From: Udeniomyces pyricola
Taxonomy: Eukaryota > Basidiomycota > Tremellomycetes > Cystofilobasidiales > Mrakiaceae
Reading direction: 5' to 3'
DNA length: 64,000 nt
Assembly (NCBI GenBank): GCA_039545295.1
Contig: BCIK01000010.1
Location: forward strand, 704,737 to 768,736
Each line of letters begins with the position of its first letter. Positions within the stretch are counted from its first letter, which is position 1. The position numbers and the translations under genes were made by a program. The notes below the pieces were generated by a model that ran no database searches, had not been told where the DNA came from, and worked only from the letters and a program-made list of their open reading frames with translations. Below are positions 1-11,005 of the stretch, in pieces.

Positions 1-658
1 ATGTAGGAGTTCAGATGGAAGCAGAGTGGAGAGGCAGGTGACTTACTGTCGTGACTACCGCTCTTCCTTCCTCTGCAAGCCGTTTGCGACAACTTTAAGT
101 TCCGATGAGTGATATTCAAAGGCTAAGTCAGTGCAGGTATGATACGCTTTGCATGGACATAGGTACATGCTACCATATCGTGACACATGCAACAAAGGGA
201 AGGTATAGATGGATGGATAGGCAGAGGAATCAGGGGTCCGTGGGGGATTGAACTATGTAAACACCAACTTGCGAAGATTGTTGCATCGCAATTCGTTCTC
301 AGCCATGTTCAAGTTGACAGAAGCGTCGAGCGGTGTGAATTGGTTAGTGGGAGGAGATGGAAGTCAAGGTGGATGGACCAACGAGGGCACGACGTAAGGT
401 TGACGTAGTCGAAATTACAAAGAGTTGCAACGAGCAAGGGGGCATATCTTAGCCCAACGTGCACTAAGTTATGTATGATCGGCAGGCGAGGTCAGGTGCC
501 AAGGAAACGCAGGCGGCGCTCGTTGCTCGCTTGTCCATTTTTCGATTGTGCTGCTCCTAAAGATCAATCAATATCTACATCATCGAACGTGTACCAACAC
601 AAAGAACTACGATAAAACTGCGAACAACCCAACGAGACAAGCTTGTCCAGTCCTTCCA
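1..658. other. Intergenic, no gene supported
   Basis: No open frame here shows family resemblance or a convincing exon chain. A 73-codon frame at 187-408 on the plus strand has no recognisable domain and looks like chance. The stretch lies downstream of ATG3 (minus strand) and probably contains its 3' UTR and terminator. Confidence 0.5.
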
Positions 659-3035
659 TCAGAATGCGGTCGTGGAGTCTACCTCGATTGTTGGCACGAT
701 GCTTGCGATGAATTTCAGGAACTGTGCAAGAGATTGATCCGGAGCTCGTCAGAGAAGGAAACCAGCCTGTACCATCAGTCAAAGCTATCAGAGACGAGAA
801 ATGACGTACTATGACAAGATAAAAGTCGACCTGCAGTCCGCCCTCGTCAATTGTCTCGCCCGAGGTTTCAGGAAGGCTGTCATCGCCCTTCTTCTCCTTG
901 TCGCCTCCTCCAGTCACGCGTCTGATAGCACCTCCGAGCCACTTCCTTCCACCCTTGACGGGCTCTTTGCCGCCCGCGGCTCCAGTGACAGGCGAGGGCC
1001 CCCCTACTGGGGCCGGACCGCCGTCCTGGCTAAGCGCTCTTCGCTGCTCCTCGGCCGCCTTCTCTCCCATTTTTTCGATGACCTTCTTCATGACGCTCGC
1101 ATGCTTGCAAGGATGAACGGATGCAAGAGGGGATCCTGAGTGAGGAAAGGTCTCCATAGTCACGGTCTTGTGGGCATGATCAGCGGGAATATCTTGAAAG
1201 GTTTGCGCGGGAGTTAGTGGCGTCTTGTTCTGCGCTCGACCCAAAGGCGCCGGTAGAAACCGCGAGGGCGTCAGCAAGCACAGAGGGATCTGAAGCGACT
1301 AGGCCCTTCGTAGGGAATGAAACGTTTTCAGCACCGACCTCATCGTATCCAAGAAGCCAAACTCGAGGCGTCTGATAGTACTTGTCATATCTGTATTCAG
1401 CGCGGGCCAGGTGTATGACTACCAATTAGCGCTGGCCAAAAAAAAAACAAACATGCGTGTGACCGAAACCCAAGACTCACGTTATCATGACGTCGTAAGT
1501 TCGAATCGAGAGGAGATTGGAACCACCAATAGCTGCGGCTGCCACTTGAGGCCTGGTTGAGTCATGAACGACGGAACGGATGGGGAAGAAGACGCTTAGC
1601 CAGACTCCAAGTGCAAGAAACGATAGGTAGACGGACTTACGCGACTGTAGCCTCATCTTCTTCCTCTTCGACGCCTCCGAAATCATCGGTGCCATCCATA
1701 TCAGGGATGTCATCCATGTCAGGAATCTCTTCTGGTGGACCGTCTGAGTATTCAACAGCCCTCGTTCAGCTAGAGGATTACAGAAAACTACGGTCTAATG
1801 CAACGAGCAAGCAAGCGCACCATCTAGAGAAAGATCGTGCATGTTGGGGGCATCGCTTGTCGGAAGATCTTGATGACGAGAAGGGGGAGAAGGCTCGAGA
1901 TCCGGAATGTCTTGTGGGGTAGTAAGCGAGTCCTGTTGATCTGCAATGTCATAATAAAATGGTTGAAATACATGTCAAGGGCGACAGGAAAACAAGGTCC
2001 AAATCCGTCGGCAAGGAACGCACTTCGGTCGACGTGCGTCTCTACCCAATCTTCGGTATTGTTCGAGCTTTTTTTAGACTTCCTAGGGCTAGAGCCAGGT
2101 AGAACGTCCTCCTCGGCGTCGTCGAGGAAGGAGACCATACGTTCGGCATCCTGCGCCAAACCCGCAATATTGTGAGCAAGTTGGACGATCGCTCTTCTAG
2201 GCATGTTGGTGGGAACAACTCACTTCATCGGCATCTGTGTACGCTAAATTGGCCGCTCTCCGTAAGCAAGGGACTCCACGGGTGATGAGGTATTGCTTGT
2301 TGGGTGGAAGGAAATCGCGGATCTTGGACGCATCGCCTTGTTCCCTATAGTTCGACCGTAGGGGTAGAACGAACGAGCACCAGAGCGGCGCATGAAGACG
2401 TCAGCTATGAACCGTAGGTGACTGTGACAGAGTGACAGACTCATAAGGTGATATGATGTTAGATACCAAGTCCAGACCGGGAACTTGTATGACTGTTAAT
2501 CGAGAGGCGGGTGCATAGGGGGCGGGCAAGAGGAGGAAGGAAAAGGGATCAACGTCCGCAGTTGTGATCAGAGCAAGTAAGCTTCCGGTCGGATTAGCTC
2601 AGTGGCGATACGACGTACGAGGAACTCGCCAGCAGCAACAAACTCCTCTAAATATAGGTTCATCATGGTCTCATCAGTTGAAGTGCACGCTATGATCGAG
2701 AAGGACGCCGCAGAGGGGGGTAATGGTGCGAAAGTAGGTAATAAAGATGGGATGGAGACGTACCAGGAGTGATGCGCCCGTGCTCTTTGAACTTTGATTC
2801 TTTGAGGACCTGAGTGAGGAAACAACAGTCCAAAGTCAGGACTCATCCGAGGAAGTCGGCAAGGATGGCTATGGGACTGACTGGAGCAAGGGTATCCCGG
2901 ACTGCCCAAAAGTAGGACTAATGATGATGAAGAGGGGCATCAAGGAAGAGATCGGAAATGGGAAGGCGATTGCGATTAGCGGCGAATCAGGCATAGGTGA
3001 CATGCGTCTAGAGGACATACCTGGATAGAGTTCAT
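659..3035 (-). CDS. ATG3: Atg3, autophagy E2-like enzyme for Atg8 lipidation
   Basis: Atg3 receives Atg8 from Atg7 as a thioester and passes it to phosphatidylethanolamine on the growing autophagosome. The spliced protein starts MNSIQ, then [12 protein letters not shown], then [15 protein letters not shown], then [10 protein letters not shown], which is the classic Atg3 N-terminus. It is spread over very small exons at about 3035-3021, 2917-2882, 2809-2764 and 2647-2619. Later exons carry FPVWTW, the [13 protein letters not shown] segment, an acidic flexible region, and [17 protein letters not shown]. The catalytic HPC motif follows (Cys codon about 1107-1109) within [15 protein letters not shown] Gly/Pro/Lys-rich insert lies between the catalytic site and the last helices, and the last exon encodes [13 protein letters not shown] before the stop at 659-661. 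The start was chosen because it joins in phase with the next exon. It is transcribed divergently from VPS52. The identification is very secure; exact borders of the middle exons are less so. Confidence 0.93.
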
Positions 3036-3589
3036 CAGAGATTCTTGGTGTGATGTGGTATAGTGTTGTATTTAGGGACAAAGCTAGTGCAAGTGGATGC
3101 TCAGGGTGAGGCTCTCGTTGTGTGTGGGCGCGATGGATGAGGCGAGGGTGCTTGCTTCAGTCAGCGAGCGTGTACAGCTCGATTATGACTGGATCTGACA
3201 TGTGACACGAGACCAAGCGCGAAGCTGTGTCTCATGATCTCGGGCCCCTGATCATCGATCATCAGAGTCTCGTCCGATTATAAAAATGGGTCAGTGTGAA
3301 ATAACCGATGTTTGAGCCGGTTCCTGTGACAGCAAAATTGATGCGGGAAATTCGGAGACGCCAAGAATCGTCGATTGTAATAAGCGACCCAATGAACAAT
3401 CAATCAAGCTCTCACAAGTCATCTTGATAAACCATCCCCAGGTCATCTCAACATCCCAACTACGCGTACATCGTCATCCTGTCAATCTTCACACAATCTT
3501 CCAACACACACTCACACACACTCGCACATGGCTACCGTCAGCTTCCTTTCCTTTCCTCTCCTCTCCTCTCCTCTGCTACCATTCCCGCC
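3036..3589. promoter_or_regulatory. Shared upstream region of ATG3 and VPS52
   Basis: This roughly 0.55 kb gap separates two divergently transcribed genes and must hold both promoters. The VPS52-proximal part (about 3480-3590) is rich in CT tracts (repeated CTCTC/CTTTC), as is common in fungal leaders. No specific factor site can be assigned with confidence. Confidence 0.5.
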
Positions 3590-6498
3590 ATGGGTCTCTT
3601 TCCGCACACTCATAGTCTCCTCTCCATCTCGGCCTTGTCTCTCATCCGCAGGGATCCCAACTCGCTTCTCATCGCTTACCGCCCCTTCATTGTACGTGTC
3701 ACCTCTTTGGCGCGTTATCATCTGTCCTAACCTTAACTTTGACCTAGGTTGCACCTTCCCCTTCGGTTTTCATTGTTTAGTCCTCGACAGTGGCTTCCTC
3801 CCCGCTCAAAACAATCTCGTCGACCTCGCTGATTATGATTCGGATGACGACGACGACGAGACGTTTCAGATCTGTACGTCCTCTACATTGGCAATTTCCA
3901 TTCAGTTTTGGTCTGACAAGTAGACCCTGATAGCAGATCGCCGTGCTCAGTCGAATCTAGGGCCCACGAATATTCAGAACTGCATGACCAGATCCAGGTA
4001 TGTCGTCCCACCTTACGTCCTGCCTTACACGTTAGACACGTACTCATCTGGTGATTCTCTTAACTTGCGCTGCTACAGTCGTCGACGTCTCTCCTAGCCA
4101 ACTTGTCTACCTTTCTTTCGACTTTCCAGTCTAATCTATCGACTGTTTCGGGCGAGATTGCTGACCTTCAAGGCCGCTCAAAGGCCATTGAGAGGCGCGG
4201 TGGAGGTCGACGGGTCTGTCTCAAACTTGCCATCTTGGACCTATTTGGGTCTGACTCACAGAAAGCTCATCAGTCAACGGCTGCTATTTTCCGTCACTAC
4301 TCACCCAGGTTATCGAGAAACCTCTGGCAGCGCTTGTGGAATCCATCACGTTCCCTCCTGCTCTCATTCGAGCGATTACCGAGACACCGGTGGGCGAGTC
4401 TTGGCTCGAAGCCGTCCCAGAGCTCGAACAAATCCTGGCAAATGTTGAAGCCAGGAAGTCTCGAGTCAAGGCGGCTGCAGACGCGGTCAAGATCGGAGAG
4501 GCTCTGAGAATCACTGTTCGTCCTGATACGAACTGCAGTCTGTCCAATCTCGCTTGCTTTTTCGACTTCCTCAAGCTGATTTCAGTTTCTGTTTTTAAAT
4601 GTTCTATCTTGGCTCTAAAGGCAACCCAAAAAATCTCATCTCATCTCATGAATCTGCTACGGCCACTCTCTGCCACAATCTCGACCAATCTTCCTGTGCT
4701 ACAGACGTCCATCCTGCTCAAGTACGCCCCACTATGGGCGTTTCTCTCTCGATACAGTCCAGGTATAGCGGCAGAATTCAAAAGAGCGTACGTCTGGCGA
4801 GCACGGGGCTACCACGAGACTGGATTCAGACGATATGCTCGCACGTTGGGTGAAGTCGCGAAGCGATGGGTCGAGGCAGACCTTTCCCTAGCAACCTTGG
4901 CCGGTTCAACAGTGCCTGGTGAGTTGATTGTGTGACGTAACACTTTGCGCAATGTGACGGCCCTTTTATTGTCCGACTGACGCGCTTTATCGCTTCACCC
5001 TCAGCCACTACCGCTCAGCCGCAGCACGAGTCCCTCGACCAAGACTTACCCCACTCGCTACTCGCCTCGTCCCGGCCTGAAGGGTCTAACGTAACTCTTG
5101 CTTATCAGGCCGACGATCTCACACTCAAGGCGTCGCCTGAGTCGCTGTACCGTTCGATTGTCCTCGTTCTCCTCGACAACGCTTCGGCAGAGTACACTTT
5201 TCTCGTGCGCTTCTTCCTACACTCTCTCAAGACGCCAGACTCAGACTCGGGACCGACGCCAAGCCCGTTGTCTCTCTTTTCCCCCCCTCGCTCGATTGCT
5301 GGGGATGATGAACTCGCCTTGGATGGTGTTAGCCGGGGAGGCGTGGACATAACAGGTGTCCCCCATGCTTCCAGAAATATGAGACTTGGTAGTGTGATGA
5401 GCGAAAGTGCGTCTCAGAAGGGAGACGATATAGGGCTCAGGAGGTCGCGATTGGGAAGCATGCTTGAGCTCCGAGAACATACCATGGATAGTAAAGGTGG
5501 GGTATCAAAGGAGCACGAAAGAGAGCTGGCGACTACCTGGCACCACGTCTTCGATCCGGCCATCACGTATTGTCAAGTTGGTTATTTCCCTTTGGCTACT
5601 TGGTTTATCCATCCTCGAGAGTTCACTGACTGAGTCTATCGTCTTGATCTTGTTTTGTCTTCAATCTTGATCTTTGCTTAGCAATTGACCTCTGCTCTCT
5701 CCGTGCCAACCCTCCCCTTGCCCTCTATGCTCGCCATGATCCGGCTGACGGAGGCGTCTCTTGACCTGGCCATCGCTCGAAGCTGCTTACCAATCGAAGG
5801 GTTTCTTCAAAATCAACGACTCGCACTGTGGCCTCTTTGGAAAAAAGCAGGCGAGGCCGAGACGGACGCCCTCAGGAAACTTGCAGATACTGTTGAGGGA
5901 AAAGGAGGTGGGTGGGGGTTGCTTAGTGTGGGAGGCGCCAGATCTGTCAAGGATGGAGGAGTCGAAAAGGTATGTACAATCTTGCAATGCGCCTTATATG
6001 CCACATAGCTGAGTCACTGACGCTATTAACAATGCGTATCACGATCATTTCAACAAAGGCCGCCGCTCGATATTGTTACATCTTCAATGCAACGGTGGCG
6101 TTGAGCAAACCTGAGGACGAGCGCATGCTTGCCACGAGGTAAATGTGACTCTGGCCTACATCAGATTTGAGGCATCGTTTCGCTCGTGTTGACCTGCTTC
6201 TTCCTTTCATCAGCTTGGTTCGGCTTCGAACGGAATTACACAGGCTCATCATCGCCCAAGCAAACAAGCATAAAGATGCTTCTATCCGCGAAGCCTTTGC
6301 GTGCTCAATCTATGACCGTATCATTGCGGCCCTTCGTGTAAGCGTTCTGCCCGTCTCGTCCCCTACAACCTCGTGTGTAGACTCATGTTGACATCTTTTC
6401 ACGTGTGCTTTTGACAGGGCGACGGTGGATCCCGTCAGACGGGTGAAGAGCTGACATTTTGGGCAGAGCACAGGAGGAAGGGTGGATCAGGGTCATGA
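3590..6498 (+). CDS. VPS52: Vps52, GARP tethering complex subunit
   Basis: Vps52 is a core subunit of the GARP complex (Vps51-54), which tethers endosome-derived vesicles at the trans-Golgi network. An acidic stretch (DYDSDDDDDE, around 3830-3860) joins in phase to an exon ending HEYSELHDQIQ (3924-3997). A predicted coiled-coil exon from 4079 follows (LLANLSTFLSTFQSNL...SEIADLQGRSKAIERR), the typical Vps52 N-terminal region. The middle contains the family block from TSILLKYAPLWAFLSRY to GYHETGFRRYARTL. The C-terminal exons contain MLAMIRLTEASLDLAIARSCLP and end GGSGS-stop at 6496-6498. At least eight introns are present. The N-terminus is uncertain: the ATG at 3590 gives a good first exon, but it joins in frame to the acidic exon only with a non-canonical donor. 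An ATG at 3528 is the alternative. Confidence 0.85.
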
Positions 6499-6647
6499 TG
6501 ACAATGTAATATTTTTGATACTATGACTGTCTTTGATCTATTCACATACGTCTGCCATATATGTAAGGGTTCGAACGATGGCGACCAGATACGAAAGGGT
6601 GTATACAGAAACTCAGACTCCGAAAAATCTGTTGATCACGTGGCGCA

Positions 6648-6691
<44 letters not shown>

Positions 6692-6969
6692 GAAGATTGA
6701 ACAACAAACTCGAAGATGAAACCATGATACTTATACACATTTAATGTCCCGGCTGAATGAAACAATTCGAAGCAAACTGAGTCCAGTCTAGTAACTAGGT
6801 AGTTGTCAAGTTACGTCCAACGAGGTACGACCATTGCTTGTACGTGTAGAGGTTGTTGCATTGTCGTGCTTGCGGGCTCCTCCGCCCTTGTTGCCTTCAA
6901 CGTTCAACCTTTCCTTTGCATACTTAGGCGCTCGCGTTCTGCATTCCACCTGCCCATTCTACAACTGTG
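6499..6969. other. Intergenic, AT dinucleotide tract
   Basis: The gap between VPS52 and the Alba-domain gene holds a (TA)n microsatellite at about 6647-6689. The rest shows no gene. A pyrimidine-rich segment just before 6970 is probably the leader of the next gene. Confidence 0.6.
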
Positions 6970-8163
6970 ATGGACGCACCCAATATCAACACTCAGGTAC
7001 CGGTGACTGTCACCGATCAGCCTAAGCCTGCTGTGGGACCTCACGTCATGCGGATCGCTTCCACAGGCAAAATCAGTCACTACGTCGCTTTCGCCCTCAA
7101 GCACCTGGAAGTGCGTTCCGTTCCTCAGGACATCGTTTGTGCGTTGCATACATACGCTAGCTACCGAAGGCTAACCTTGCATATGTTCCTACCTTGACGT
7201 AGTTGGCACCGTCTCGGCCCCTCATCCTGCACACTCTCCCACCTACATCGAAACCGCAAGCTTTGTCGTCGACCTCCACCCGGCAACTCCCAAAGCCAAA
7301 GCAGCAACCCACCCTGCCCAACAAACCTCGCCACCCCATAACCAACACTGTCCCTAAACTCATCAGTGTTGTCGAGATCATCAAACGAGAATACGCCAGG
7401 CTTGTTGTTGACCGAGCCACTGGAGTCTGTAATCTTGGCACTGACAAGGACCAAGGCAAGATGGGCAAAGGCAGGGTAAAGTCAGGGACCGAGGCTAGCC
7501 CGCGCAGGAACATGGAACTTTGGCAGTACAACGAGACGGGTTGCGTTGAGGACCTGAGTATCGATGAAGTGGGAACGGACTGGAAGCGAGGCGATCAGCT
7601 CGACGAGAGCGAACAGGCCTTGGAGAGATTAAAGCACGCGTTGGCGGGCAAGGTTGGGTGAGTCTGTGACTGTTACCGTTACTCTCTTCTATCCATGATT
7701 CTGGGTCACAAACAACTGATATAAATCGTGGTTTGACGTAGGCCTACAATGGTACATACACCGTATCTCAGAATCACTCTCTCGACGATTGCTCTCGATG
7801 ACCTGGAGTCCTCAACCGCGATCAGGTTCGTTCTGCTCTGATTTCCGTGCTCCCCTCAGCACGGCTGACCTACTCTTGCACTCTCTGAAGCTGACCTTGG
7901 CGCCTGACTCGAGCAGTCGGCAGCATCTGTTGATTTCTGTTCCAGCTCGAAAGAAACCCACCAAATCTCAACTTCGACGTGCTCGACAGTCTGCAGCGCG
8001 ACGAGCGGAAGCCGCGACAAAAGCTGAGTGTCCAATCGGCGTCAAGGTTGCAGTGGTAGGGGTCGAGCCTGACATTGAGTCGGACTCAGCGAAAAAGAGG
8101 GATGGTGAAGGAGTGGAGAATGGTGGAGGACGGGGAAAAAAGCGAAGGCTCGACGTAGAGTGA
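6970..8163 (+). CDS. Alba-domain nucleic-acid-binding protein
   Basis: Alba-fold proteins bind RNA or DNA; eukaryotic members include RNase P/MRP subunits of the Rpp20/Rpp25 group. Exon 1 (from the ATG at 6970) encodes a short Pro-rich start, then MRIASTGKISHYVAFALKHLE, the characteristic first strand and helix of Alba. After an intron, exon 2 (about 7202-7658) holds a Pro/Gln/Lys-rich segment and then KLISVVEIIKREYA, the conserved second half. The loop between the halves is far longer than in a minimal Alba domain. Two further exons follow. The last has a strongly basic stretch (KKPTKSQLRRARQSAARR) and ends in a KKRR-containing tail likely to act as a nuclear localisation signal; stop at 8161-8163. 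The fold assignment is good, but the specific role (RNase P/MRP or other) is inference. Confidence 0.72.
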
Positions 8164-8300
8164 TGGGATTAGGGGAGAGGAGAGGTAGGAAGGATCGAAA
8201 GACGACGTGACACTTGGCTTATTTAACAACTAAGGGGCGGGACGTGGTTGGCCAAGGGTGCGTGCGATCTGGGAGAGGATGTACGACATGACACGACTTG

Positions 8301-8403
8301 ATAATGATGATGATGATGACATGACATTATATATGTGTATAATCATATATATTTGTATAATCATATATATATGTATAATCATATATATATATATATATAT
8401 ATG
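8301..8403. repeat. Compound microsatellite (GAT)n and AT-rich 17-19 bp units
   Basis: A short (GAT)n run is followed by about three imperfect copies of a 17-19 bp AT-rich unit of the form TGTATAATCATATATAT, ending in a pure (TA)n tract. It lies between the Alba gene and the peroxidase gene. Confidence 0.85.
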
Positions 8404-8612
8404 TCTCGATCCTGATTGGGTGCCATACGAGATCGATCCGGCTATCAAAGGGGACCGGAACCCGTTCATGTTGCAGCTGGCAGTTTGAGTACTTAGTTCA
8501 TCCTGCTTCATCCATCCCAACCTCTTTCCACCGATAGCTGCTGCTTTCTTCCCCACCATCCCTTTCACCCAGTCAGAACTCTTCTTTCCTTTCCTCATTC
8601 ATTCATTCCTTC

Positions 8613-11005
8613 ATGTCCAAACCCGGTGACTACGACGCAGTCCGACGCGACATCCGAGCCGTCCTACCTCAGCCAGGGTGAGTCCTCTCCGGTGCACTCT
8701 TCTTCCGGTTATAACCGCACCGGCTGATCGTCATGAGATTCTGCCCTCCTCACCTCGTATCGCCCTCTGCTTGCCTTCTTTGACCTTCTCTCCATCGAAC
8801 CAGCTACGATGATGGCTCAGGTAAGACCTCTCTCGCCAGCCCATCACGTGTGTTGTCAATGCTTGTTACATACTGACGAGTTTTGTGCGTCTCGTGGCGT
8901 TCCCTTTGACACCCCTCCACCCTTCCACCGGCTACAGCTGGCCCAGTCTTTGTTCGTCTAGCCTGGCATGCGAGTGGCACATTCTCTCTCGTTGAACACA
9001 ACGGCGGATCGAATGGTCAGTCTCTCTGCTGTTGGAACATGTGTCCACTTCTTTCGCGCTCTAACAACATCAGCTGAAGCAGTTTGAGATTGCAGGGTCC
9101 GGCATGCGGTTTCCGCCCGAGTCGGTCGATCCTGCCAATGCCGGTCTCATCCACGCCATCCACTTTCTGGATCCGGTTCAAGGTGTGTACAACCTTTCAT
9201 CGATCGACGAGACAGCTGATGAGGTACTGCATAACTTACCTCCGATCTCTTCCTGTCTCGCTAGCCAAACATCCTTGGATTTCGTGAGTATGCTCGATGA
9301 AGCAAGGCTCGCCCGATTCATGTCTAATGATCTGCCCCTGACTTAATCCTCGTCCCAATTGACGTTCTATTAGCCATGCAGATCTTTGGACTTTAGGTAA
9401 GGCTATGCATCTCTGAAAGATACACAACTGATTTGAACTGACATCTATTTGCAACTTTAGCCGGTGTTGAGGCCATTGCAGCTATGCATGGCCCGGCCGT
9501 TCCTTGGGTGGTCTGTACAATCATCTATATCGTTCCTGCTTTCTCTTGACCTCGTCTTCAGCGTATTGGCACATGCCTGTCCGTAGTTGTTATGCGACGA
9601 ACTAACATGTCTGGTGTCGTCTTTCCTTTTCGTCTTCCTGGATTATAATCACGCTGCAGCCTGGACGAACCGATTATGTATGTGGATTGTTATCAGCTAT
9701 CAAAACCTCTGCCTTCCATGGTTTGTCGCTCACTGTATTTGATTGCTACCATTGTATAGGAGCACGAGCAGGCTGCAACGGAACACAGAGGCTCTATCGC
9801 TGATAGACTGCCTGACGGAGCTAAGGGGGCCGATCATCTGCGAGACGTCTTTGGGCCTAAAAGGATGGGCTTTACGGGTGTGTCATCTACTGTTCTCTGA
9901 CTGTTGTTCCGGCTGGTTTGATGTCACATATCATATTCATTTCTTTGCCGTCTTGCATCGATTTGGGCAGACCAAGAGATCGTCGCACTTTCCGGTGCCC
10001 ATAATCTTGGGAGATGCCATGCTGGTGCGTATTTGGCCAGTACAGAATTTAGCTTTCCTCTTCGTTTCTCCCGTTTCTGTGCTTACATCCACTACCCACT
10101 CGCGCCAACTCTCCAATTTGTTGCGGTTCATGATCTTGCAGATCGTTCGGGATTCGACGGACCTTGGGTCACCAACCCTACGCGTTTCAGCAATCAGTAC
10201 TTCCGTCTGCTTCTTTCCCGCAAATGGACACCACGCGAGTGGTCGGGTCCTTTCCAGGTGAGTTTCTACATGTTTTGTAAATTTTCCGGTGGGCAGATCC
10301 CACTCTCAAACCTACTGCACTGACTTGTGCGTTTCTTGATTGTAGTATGAGACCAAGGTTTTGGGTCAAGACCTCATGATGCTTAGGTCTGTCATATCGC
10401 TCCGAGCCATTTGATACCGAAGCGCTCGATTCTGACGATTGGTATTGCTGGTTAGATCTGACATGGCCCTAGTTGAGGATCCCAAGTTCAAGAAATGGGT
10501 CGAGATCTATGCGGAGGACAAGGTACGTCTGGCGTCAGCACTTTGCCCGTTCCCTTCCCCAGCCCCTTTTTTTCTGTCTGCTGATTCATGACCCTTGTCT
10601 TCGGCGTTGACAGGATCGATTCTTTGATGGTAAGTTTTCCATCTACCGAACCATAATAAGGTAACAGTGGTTGACTATCGGCCCTTCCTTGTCCACATCT
10701 GACTTCGCAGATTTCGCAAAGGTGAGGCGCCCCGGTTTCCACATCAGCCCCTTGCCACATGATAGAGATGTCGCTCGCTGACGGCAGCTTATCGGTTCGA
10801 AACGTTTCCTTGTGAATAGGCTTTTGGCAAGCTTCTCGAACTCGGGGTCGAGCGCGGAGAGGACGGATGGGCTCACCTCAAGGCCAAGGCAAGGGAGGAT
10901 GGCGTCGATCCGGAGCAGTTGGCGCCGAAGAAGGCATTCGTTGGAGCAACCGGGTGCCCATTCACCCGACATGGGCCTCCGTCGGAGAATGGCGCAAAGT
11001 TGTGA
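8613..11005 (+). CDS. Cytochrome c peroxidase-like class I haem peroxidase
   Basis: Class I peroxidases reduce H2O2; CcP uses cytochrome c as donor. The gene is split into about 12 small exons. The protein starts [19 protein letters not shown] with no hydrophobic or Arg-rich presequence. The distal haem pocket is [10 protein letters not shown] (Arg, Trp and His present), followed by the MRFPPES and NAGL blocks. [18 protein letters not shown] leads to the IGRTDY block. The proximal ligand motif is [11 protein letters not shown], followed by RSGFDGPW. The C-terminal [18 protein letters not shown] supplies the proximal Asp. The conserved Trp region is represented by RKWTPREW. The protein ends ENGAKL with the stop at 11003-11005. 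AKL fits the PTS1 consensus, so peroxisomal or cytosolic location seems likelier than mitochondrial; that is inference. Confidence 0.9.

Noticed and set aside
2590..2612. tRNA A-box-like sequence (GGATTAGCTCAGTGG)
   Set aside because: It matches the A-box consensus well but lies inside an ATG3 intron. There is no B-box at the right distance and no acceptor stem.
6565..6580. B-box-like GGGTTCGAACG
   Set aside because: No A-box upstream and no cloverleaf pairing.
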